Positions 13,637 to 19,139 of a DNA stretch of 19,139 bases are shown one piece after another; within the stretch, counting starts at the first letter, position 1, and the number at the start of each line of letters is the position of its first letter. The notes beneath the pieces were generated by a model, which ran no database searches, was not told the origin of the DNA, and saw nothing but the letters and a program-made list of their open reading frames with translations. A program made the translations under genes and the position numbers. The stretch comes from JBOGDS01 sp050743075. Its GTDB lineage: Bacteria > Actinomycetota > Actinomycetes > Jiangellales > Jiangellaceae. Where the stretch lies: the NCBI GenBank assembly GCA_050743075.1, contig JBOGDS010000071.1:1-19139 (forward strand). Reading direction: 5' to 3'.

Positions 13637-14947
13637 TCAAGCGGCAACGTCTCCCGCGATGAGAAGGTCGTCGGCCATGACATGCAGAGAGCGGTTTGTC
13701 AGCCGCAGCCCGGAGGCCACGGTGGTAATGCCAAGGTCACCGACCGCCTCCGTACCCGCACCGACGATCGTCGGTGCCACGGCGACGATCAGCCGATCCG
13801 CTACCCCGGCGGCCAGCATGGATGTGATCACCTTCGCGCCGCCCTCGACGAGCAGCGACCTGACCCCGCTGGCCCGTAGGCAACTCAACGCTGCGTCGAT
13901 GTCCACGCCGCCCGGGCCGGCCGGCACCGTGCGAACTCCCACCTGGCGGGCCTGCAGCTCGTCCCGCCGCTCGGGGCTGGCCTGGTCGGTGGTGAGGATC
14001 ACCGTGGTGGCGTCGTCGTCGAGGATCCGCGCCGTCGGTGGTGTGCGCAGCGTCGAATCCAGGATCACCCGGTGTGGTGACGCACCGGAGACCATACGGA
14101 CGGTGAGTTGCGGGTCGTCGGCTACGACGGTGCCGACCCCGACGAGCACGGCATCACAGGCGGCGCGCATGGCATGGGAGGTGGCACGCTCACGCTCTCC
14201 GCTGATCCATTTCGAGTCGCCACTGGCGGTGGCGATCCGACCGTCGAGGGTCTGGGCGTATTTCAGGACGACGTGGGGTCGGTCAGGGTGGGCCTGGATG
14301 GTGCCGAGCAGCTCGGCGACGTCGGCGACCGGCTCGGTCAAGCCGTTCAGCGGGGCGGTACCGGCGTGGTGGCCGAGTCGCTGCTGTTTCGTGCGCAGGT
14401 AGCCGTTGTTACGGGTATGCTGTGCAATCGGAATCGGCTGGACCTGTTCGATGTGCACGCCAGCCGTTTCCAAACCTGCGACCTTCGCCGGGTTGTTTGT
14501 CATCAGGCGCACCGATCGCACTCCGAGCTCGAAGAGAACGGCGGCCGCCTCCGCGTAGTCGCGCACGTCGACAGGCAGGCCCAGGCGCAGGTTGGCGTCG
14601 ACGGTGTCTGCTCCGTTGTCCTGCTCCATGTATGCCCGAAGTTTGTTGACCAGCCCGATGCCCCGTCCCTCCTGGCCGGTCACGTAGACCAGCACGCCGC
14701 GGTCTTCGGCAGCGATGGCCCGAAGCGACGAATGTAGCTGGACGCCGCAGTCGCAGCGCAGCGAACTCAGGGCGTCGCCGGTCAGGCACTCCGAGTGCAC
14801 CCTGGTCAGCACGGCGGGGCCGGTTGCCACCTCGCCACGCGTCAGAGCGACATAGACGAAACCCGAACTGCACTCGAACGCGTGCCCCGTGAACTCGCCG
14901 TACGGAGTCGGCAACGCGACGGTCGCCACCTGCCGCGGATTCTCCAC
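13637..14947 (-). CDS. GTP cyclohydrolase II fused to RibD-type pyrimidine reductase domain
   Basis: This 436-residue protein joins two riboflavin-pathway activities in an unusual way. Residues 1-195 are GTP cyclohydrolase II (RibA). The zinc cysteines C54, C65 and C67 lie in HSECLTGDALSSLRCDCG. The GTP/phosphate loop is QEGRGIGL, and Y106 (KLRAY) and R129 (DVRDY) match catalytic Tyr105 and Arg128 of E. coli RibA. Residues about 222-436 are the RibD C-terminal reductase: KYAQTLDGRIATASGDSKWI, then DAVLVGVGTVVADDPQLTVR, then SLLVEGGAKV. The RibD deaminase domain is absent. The predicted output is a 2,5-diamino-6-ribitylaminopyrimidinone phosphate, reduced before deamination as in fungi and archaea. 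Translation starts at a GTG (14945-14947) with AAAGG six bases upstream. It diverges, across 44 bp, from a dehydrogenase-PTPS-glycosyltransferase operon. Domain calls are secure; the role in a dedicated pathway is inference. Confidence 0.93.
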   Translation of the reverse strand: MENPRQVATVALPTPYGEFTGHAFECSSGFVYVALTRGEVATGPAVLTRVHSECLTGDALSSLRCDCGVQLHSSLRAIAAEDRGVLVYVTGQEGRGIGLVNKLRAYMEQDNGADTVDANLRLGLPVDVRDYAEAAAVLFELGVRSVRLMTNNPAKVAGLETAGVHIEQVQPIPIAQHTRNNGYLRTKQQRLGHHAGTAPLNGLTEPVADVAELLGTIQAHPDRPHVVLKYAQTLDGRIATASGDSKWISGERERATSHAMRAACDAVLVGVGTVVADDPQLTVRMVSGASPHRVILDSTLRTPPTARILDDDATTVILTTDQASPERRDELQARQVGVRTVPAGPGGVDIDAALSCLRASGVRSLLVEGGAKVITSMLAAGVADRLIVAVAPTIVGAGTEAVGDLGITTVASGLRLTNRSLHVMADDLLIAGDVAA

Positions 14948-14991
14948 CGGGTACCTTTCGTCGATGGCTCGTCGCCGTGGATGCTACCGCT
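14948..14991. promoter_or_regulatory. Short divergent control region
   Basis: Only 44 bp (or 29 bp if the GTG at 14977 is used) separate two divergent genes. The stretch contains the fusion gene's AAAGG site and a GGTACC palindrome at 14950-14955. It is too short to hold an FMN riboswitch. No clear Shine-Dalgarno sequence precedes the + strand gene, so that transcript may be leaderless or nearly so. Confidence 0.5.
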
Positions 14992-15981
14992 ATGGATGCC
15001 CGGGCGATCTTCTTCGTTGCGCCTCGCCGGATCGAGATGGCGCCGGTCCGGCTTCCTGAGCTCGGCAGTCGGGACCTGCTCGTGCGCACCTGCTACTCGG
15101 GGATCAGCGCCGGCAGTGAGTTGCTCGCCTACCGAGGCGAGATCGATCCGGGAGTCCCGTTGGACGAGACCATCGGGGCCCTCGGCGGGACGTTTGGCTA
15201 CCCGTTCCGATACGGCTACAGCTGCGTCGGCCGGGTCGAGCGCGGCGGCGGCGCAGTGGACGAGGACGAGCTGATCTTTGCCTATCACCCCCATCAGGAC
15301 CGCTTCGTCATCCCCGCTGACGACGTGATCACGCTGGGGGCGACACAAGCGCGGATCGCGACGCTGCTACCCCTCGTGGAGACCGCGCTGCAGCTGTCGC
15401 GTGATGCCGGGCAGGTGGAGGGCGAACCGGTCGTCGTGGTGGGCCTGGGTGTGGTCGGGTTGCTGACCGCGGCGCTGCTCGTGCGGGCGGGCGCGCGGGT
15501 GGTCGCCAGCGAGCTGCTGGGGTGGCGGCGCGAAGCCGCGCTGCCCTTTGCCGTCGCTGCTGTTGCCCCGGAAGATCTCGACGCAGCCGTCTGGGCCGAG
15601 ACGGAGGGACGCGGCGCCGGGCTCCTGGTGGAGGCGAGCGGTAACCCCGCCGCACTCGCCACGGGCCTGCGGCTGCTGTCGCACGAGGGGACGGCCATGG
15701 TCGCATCCTGGTACGGCGTGAAGCCGGTGCCGTTGCCGCTGGGTGCCGAGTTCCACCGGCGCCGGCTCTCGATCCGCTCCAGTCAGGTCTCCACCATCCC
15801 GGCCGACCAACAGCCCCAGTGGACGGTGCACCGGCGCCGGCACGCCGCTCGGGCGCTCCTCGACGAGCTGCCACTTGCGGCGCTGGCGACACACACGTTT
15901 CCCTTCGCCGCCGCAGCCGAGGCCTTCGCTGCTGTCGACCGGGGAGGCGACGGGCTGGTCCACGCAGCGCTGGGCTACTGA
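14992..15981 (+). CDS. BchC-like medium-chain (zinc-type) alcohol dehydrogenase
   Basis: This 329-residue MDR-superfamily dehydrogenase would oxidise an alcohol or reduce a ketone with NAD(P)H. The N-terminal catalytic half has TCYSGISAGSE with C34, then FGYPFRYGYSCVGRVE and FAYHPHQDRFVIPAD. The usual GHE zinc-ligand motif is absent, replaced by YGYS. This pattern resembles the BchC (bacteriochlorophyllide dehydrogenase)-like branch rather than classical alcohol dehydrogenases. The Rossmann motif is VVVGLGVVGL (148-157). The ATG at 14992 is used; a GTG at 14977 in frame is equally possible because neither has a clear ribosome binding site. It heads a tight + strand operon with a PTPS-like and a glycosyltransferase gene. 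A polyol side chain such as a ribityl group is a plausible substrate but unproven. Confidence 0.88.
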   Translation: MDARAIFFVAPRRIEMAPVRLPELGSRDLLVRTCYSGISAGSELLAYRGEIDPGVPLDETIGALGGTFGYPFRYGYSCVGRVERGGGAVDEDELIFAYHPHQDRFVIPADDVITLGATQARIATLLPLVETALQLSRDAGQVEGEPVVVVGLGVVGLLTAALLVRAGARVVASELLGWRREAALPFAVAAVAPEDLDAAVWAETEGRGAGLLVEASGNPAALATGLRLLSHEGTAMVASWYGVKPVPLPLGAEFHRRRLSIRSSQVSTIPADQQPQWTVHRRRHAARALLDELPLAALATHTFPFAAAAEAFAAVDRGGDGLVHAALGY

Positions 15982-16005
15982 GCCGCGCTGTGCTACCGAT
16001 GGGAC

Positions 16006-16383
16006 ATGTACGTTGTCGGAACCGGAGCCGATGTGCGTGCCTGGCATGTGGTGCCCGGCATGTCGGGGCCCGAGGGGCAGTTGCACACCCACGACTACCA
16101 CCTCGAGCTGATCGTCGAGAGCCCGCAGCTGCGAGGGCAGGGGTGGGTATGCGACCTCGACGCGCTCGATGCCGCACTGGCCGAGCTCGTCGGGCGCGTC
16201 GCGGACCGGGATCTGGAGATCATCCGGCCGGAGACGGCCGCGGCGGTCACCGTCGAGGTCTTCGCGCGGTGGCTCCATGACGAGTTGGCCGAGACCGTGC
16301 GACGAGCCGGCGGAGAGTCGCTCGAGGTACGGGTATGGGAGTCGCCCACCGCCTTCGGCGGCTACCGCGCAGCCGTCGCCTGA
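16006..16383 (+). CDS. 6-pyruvoyl-tetrahydropterin synthase/QueD-like protein without catalytic Cys
   Basis: This 125-residue protein has the fold signature of the PTPS/QueD (T-fold) family. The zinc ligands appear as H14, H27 and H29 (AWH, then LHTHDYHLELIVE, replacing the usual LHGHNY). V48-C-D50-LDAL matches the conserved MDF.DL segment, and E112 in VWESPTAFGGY matches the pterin-anchoring glutamate. The catalytic Cys that normally lies just before the HGH motif is missing (GMSGPEGQLH), and the His of the DH pair is not seen around RVADRDLEII. It may therefore bind a pterin or pyrimidine but is unlikely to do the normal PTPS or QueD reaction. It starts 24 bp after the dehydrogenase gene and ends 10 bp before the glycosyltransferase gene. 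Confidence 0.85.
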   Translation: MYVVGTGADVRAWHVVPGMSGPEGQLHTHDYHLELIVESPQLRGQGWVCDLDALDAALAELVGRVADRDLEIIRPETAAAVTVEVFARWLHDELAETVRRAGGESLEVRVWESPTAFGGYRAAVA

Positions 16384-16393
16384 CAGGACGTCG

Positions 16394-17473
16394 ATGACCC
16401 GCATGCTGACGATCGGCCTGCTCACTCTCGGCGATCCCGGGCAGTTGACCGGCGGCTACCTGTACCACCGGCGGATGGCTGAGGTCGCCGGCAATCACGG
16501 TGCCCGAGTCCTGTTCTCGTCCTTCCCCACCTACCGCTTCCCCCTTCCCGCGCTACGCGCCGCGACGGTGCTGCGCCGGGCCCGCGACGCGGGCGCCCAC
16601 GTCGTGCTGGTCGACAGCATCGCCGCCGGCTACCTGGCACCGTGGCTTGCCACGCACCGACTCCAGCGTCCCCTTGCCGCCATCGTCCATCAGGGCCCGG
16701 GCGGCATCGGGCACAGCCGGCTGCGGACGCAGGCCCAGACAGTCTTGGACCTGGCCGTCTACCGCCGAGCTGATCGGCTGCTCGTAGCCAGCGACACCTT
16801 GGCGCAGACATTTCTGGCGGCCGGGTTTCCCGACCAGCAGGTCTGCGTCGTCGCACCCGGCCGCGACGTGGCGACCCCCGACGTGCCGGCGTACTCCAGC
16901 ACAGATCTGCGTGAGGGCCGCCGGGCCGCGCTTCTGTGCGTCGGCAACTGGGTCCCACACAAGGGTGTGCTCGGCCTGCTCGAAGCCGTCGCCGCATTGC
17001 CGCCGGGGACGGCTGTCTTGCACCTGGTCGGAGATGACGCGGCCGACCCGGCCTACGCCCGGAGGGTGCGTGCCCGACTCGCACGAAGCGATCTGGCCGG
17101 GCGGGTGCGGGTTCACGGGCCGGTGGCGACAGAGCGGGTCGCCGGCTTCTACCGTGATGCGGACGTGTTCGTGCTACCCAGCTGGCGCGAGGCGTACGGG
17201 ACCGTGTACGCCGAGGCGATGGCGGCTGGGCTGCCCGTCGTCGGATGGCGCGCCGGCAACCTCCCGCACCTCGCCACCGACGGCCGCGAGGGACTGGTCC
17301 TCGGGCCGGGCGACATCCACGGCCTCAGCCGCGCGCTCGGCCGGCTCTCTGCCGATGAGGCCTATCGTCGTCGGCTGGCCGCGGCCGCCCGTCTACGGGC
17401 ACAGTCGTTTCCGACCTGGGCGCAGACAGCCGACGTGTTCTTCGCGGAGCTGCGCGGGCTCGCCCGCCGCTGA
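16394..17473 (+). CDS. GT4-family glycosyltransferase
   Basis: This 359-residue protein is a GT-B retaining glycosyltransferase of family GT4. The N-terminal domain shows the GG motif of acceptor binding (GQLTGGYLYHRRM, residues 16-28). The C-terminal domain has VGNWVPHKGVLGLLEAV (183-199) and the E266-x7-E274 donor-binding motif in SWREAYGTVYAEAMAAGLPV. No membrane segment is visible, so it acts in the cytoplasm or loosely at the membrane. The frame extends upstream through the PTPS-like gene, but the ATG at 16394 lies 10 bp after that gene's stop, with AGGA just before it. Being the third gene of the operon, it most likely glycosylates the product of the neighbouring enzymes. The donor and acceptor are unknown. 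Confidence 0.9.
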   Translation: MTRMLTIGLLTLGDPGQLTGGYLYHRRMAEVAGNHGARVLFSSFPTYRFPLPALRAATVLRRARDAGAHVVLVDSIAAGYLAPWLATHRLQRPLAAIVHQGPGGIGHSRLRTQAQTVLDLAVYRRADRLLVASDTLAQTFLAAGFPDQQVCVVAPGRDVATPDVPAYSSTDLREGRRAALLCVGNWVPHKGVLGLLEAVAALPPGTAVLHLVGDDAADPAYARRVRARLARSDLAGRVRVHGPVATERVAGFYRDADVFVLPSWREAYGTVYAEAMAAGLPVVGWRAGNLPHLATDGREGLVLGPGDIHGLSRALGRLSADEAYRRRLAAAARLRAQSFPTWAQTADVFFAELRGLARR

Positions 17474-17492
17474 TCGCCGTCCCGAGCGTGAC

Positions 17493-18062
17493 CTACCGGC
17501 ACGGGACCACCTCGTTGAAGGACATGAGCAACGGCGCGGGTGGTCCGGTATTGATCCGTGCGACCGCCGCATCCGCGACGAACATTCGCCACGCCACCGC
17601 GTCGGTGACTCCGAGCGCCCAGGCGATCGCGGCCTTGATCGGCGACACGTGGCTGACCACCACCACGTCCCTGTCGTCCGCCGCGTCGGCGAGCTCCATA
17701 CAGGCATCGCGGACCCGATCCCCGACCGCGGCCAGCGACTCGCCGCCGGGAGGGGCGAAACTCGGATCCGCCCGCCACCGGGCCCAGAACTCGTCGGTTA
17801 CGGAGCCAGGCTGCTGGCCGTCGAGGTCGCCGTAGTCCATCTCCACCCAGCGCTCGTCGATCTCGACCGCCTGCCCGAAGGCGGCCGCGGTCTCGCGCGC
17901 CCGGCCGAGCGGGCTCGCGATGACCTGCGACGGTGCGGGCAGCGCGTCCGCGATCGCCCTCGCCTGCCGTCGGCCGAGCTCGTTTAACGCAGGATCGGAC
18001 CGACCGAGCAACAGCCCAGCAGCATTGGCCGCCGTTTGGCCGTGACGGACCAGAAACAACAC
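17493..18062 (-). CDS. Histidine phosphatase (phosphoglycerate-mutase-like)
   Basis: This 189-residue protein belongs to the histidine phosphatase superfamily. The phosphate-accepting His is in LVRHGQT (residues 4-10). SPLGRARETA supplies the conserved Arg and Glu, and VVVSHVSPIKAAI near residue 150 supplies the second catalytic His. The start is taken as the GTG at 18060-18062, right before the catalytic motif as is usual in this family; a longer frame to 18191 adds an Arg-rich stretch unlike the family. The gene is convergent with the glycosyltransferase gene, with 19 bp between stops. It lies 50 bp downstream of the S9 peptidase gene on the same strand. Its substrate is unknown. Dephosphorylation of a phospho-ribityl or sugar-phosphate intermediate is possible. 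Confidence 0.9.
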   Translation of the reverse strand: MLFLVRHGQTAANAAGLLLGRSDPALNELGRRQARAIADALPAPSQVIASPLGRARETAAAFGQAVEIDERWVEMDYGDLDGQQPGSVTDEFWARWRADPSFAPPGGESLAAVGDRVRDACMELADAADDRDVVVVSHVSPIKAAIAWALGVTDAVAWRMFVADAAVARINTGPPAPLLMSFNEVVPCR

Positions 18063-18112
18063 GCTCAGAGGATAGGCGTGCGCGGGCCCGACGGGCGGGT
18101 CCTGGGTGCGCG

Positions 18113-19139
18113 TCAGCCCAGGATGGCCGGCGCCTCCCACTCCTCTCCGAGCACGTGGTGCGCCAGGAACGCGAACACGGTCTCGTACCACACTTCGCGT
18201 GCTGCGGCGTCAGGATCCAGTGGTTCTCGTCGGGGAAGTAGAGGAACTTGTGCGGCACCTCGCCGTCGTCGGCCGCCGCTCGGGACGCCAGGTCGCGCCA
18301 CAGCCGGAGCGCCTCGCCGATCGGCACCCGGTAGTCCCTGTCGCCGTGGATCACCAGCATCGGCGTCGTGACGGAGTCCGCATGCAGGCTGGGGGAGTTG
18401 GCGGCCGCCATCTCGGCGGTCATCTCCCGCTCCCAGTACCACGCCGCGTCGGTCGTGGGCCCGAACTGGTCCAGCGCCCAGAGGCTCGCGTGGGTGACGA
18501 TCGCCCGGAACCGGTCGGTGTGCCCGGCGATCCAGTTGGCCATGTAGCCGCCGAACGACCCGCCCATCGCGGCGGTCCGGGTGTCGTCGATGTCGTCGCG
18601 CTTGACCGTGGCGTCGGTGATCGCCATCGGGTCAGTGGACGGCGCCTCGCCCCACGCACCCCATCCACGGCGGACGAAGTCGCGGCCGTAGCCGGTCGAC
18701 AGGGCCGGGTCGGGCAGCAGGACCGCATAGCCGCGGGCCACGGCGAGCCACGGGTTCCACCGCCACGACCACGCGTTCGACGACGCGAGCGGGCCGCCGT
18801 GCACCCACAGCAGCAGCGGCGCCGGCTGCGCGGCGCTCGCGCCGTCGGGCCGGGCCAGCCAGCCCCGGACGCGAACACCGTCGGGCGGCGTCGTCTCGAC
18901 CTCGGTCAGCGTTCCCGGCAGCTCAGGATCCGGTGCCGGGGCCGGCAGGACCGTCGGATCCTGGTCGGCGCGGTCGGTGTCGAAGCGCACCGGGGTAGGC
19001 GGGGACAGGTAGGACGTGCGCAGCGCGTACACGTGGCGACCGTCGGACGACACGACCGGGTTGGTGTAGGCGGCGTCGTCTCCGGAAAGCCTGACGACAT
19101 TCCCGCTGGCGACGTCGACGCGGAACACCGGCGCCCGGC
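18113..19139 (-). pseudogene. S9 prolyl-oligopeptidase-type peptidase, 3' part, frameshifted near the C terminus
   Basis: The frame entering from the window's right edge encodes the end of a beta-propeller (VVSSDGRHVYALRTS) and a complete alpha/beta-hydrolase domain of the S9 family. The oxyanion region is WVHGGPLASS, the nucleophile Ser is in GGSFGGYM, the Asp is in HGDRDYRVP and the His is in DENHWI. Just after LTPQHAK, at about 18192, a single G appears to be missing. In the observed frame the sequence turns into nonsense and runs on for about 275 codons through the phosphatase region. In the neighbouring frame the expected ending WYETVFAFLAHHVLGEEW follows and stops at 18113-18115. All catalytic residues precede the shift. 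It could be a true lesion or a sequencing error. The 5' part lies outside the window. Confidence 0.85.

Noticed and set aside
13637..14947. The cyclohydrolase as a formamidopyrimidine-producing variant (Tyr to Met, as known in one Streptomyces paralogue)
   Set aside because: The Tyr equivalent to E. coli Tyr105 is present (Y106), so ordinary GTP cyclohydrolase II chemistry is expected.
14948..14991. FMN riboswitch upstream of the fusion gene
   Set aside because: The divergent gap is only 44 bp, too short, and no conserved FMN element is seen.
1..19139. CRISPR array, tRNA or rRNA genes
   Set aside because: No regularly spaced repeats and no recognisable tRNA or rRNA segments were seen when reading through.

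Overview
The window is about 19.1 kb of very GC-rich DNA with the codon use, GTG/TTG starts and gene families of an actinomycete (Actinomycetota; genus not determinable from the sequence). It carries no rRNA, tRNA or CRISPR array. Many neighbouring pieces are truncated or frameshifted, so the left and middle parts look like a rearranged accessory region.

Region 1 (1-624): the end of an IS3-family insertion sequence on the minus strand, with complete orfA, a textbook -1 slippery heptamer and the first part of orfB running off the window edge. Region 2 (824-5659): a sugar-uptake locus. A LacI-family repressor (minus) diverges from a strong promoter with a LacI-type operator. Downstream are the 3' half of a SIS-domain sugar isomerase gene and an intact binding protein plus two permeases closely resembling the N-acetylglucosamine/chitobiose transporter NgcEFG. 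No ATPase is present, as is usual for this transporter class, which borrows a shared one. Region 3 (5660-9607): a beheaded twin-arginine signal peptide (+) meets the 3' end of a large FAD-dependent oxidoreductase (-). Upstream of that lies a 475-bp gap with a G-quadruplex motif and a possible transposase scrap, then a phytanoyl-CoA-dioxygenase-like Fe(II)/2-oxoglutarate oxygenase (-). Together regions 2 and 3 suggest import and oxidative processing of a sugar or glycoside.

Region 4 (9669-13582): a decayed dihydrofolate-reductase/RibD_C-type gene (+), a DEAD-box RNA helicase (-) with a structured leader, and a cytoplasmic thioredoxin-NHL repeat protein (-) of the NHLRC2 type.

Region 5 (13637-17473) is the most interesting part. 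A single gene fuses GTP cyclohydrolase II to the RibD reductase domain without the deaminase (-). It diverges, across 44 bp, from a tight + strand run of three genes: a BchC-like MDR dehydrogenase, a 6-pyruvoyl-tetrahydropterin-synthase-like protein that keeps its zinc ligands but lacks the catalytic Cys, and a GT4 glycosyltransferase. The set reads as an uncharacterised pathway that would turn GTP into a ribitylaminopyrimidine or pterin-like product and glycosylate it. Region 6 (17493-19139): a histidine phosphatase (-) and the 3' part of an S9 prolyl-oligopeptidase-like peptidase (-) with a single-base frameshift close to its C terminus.
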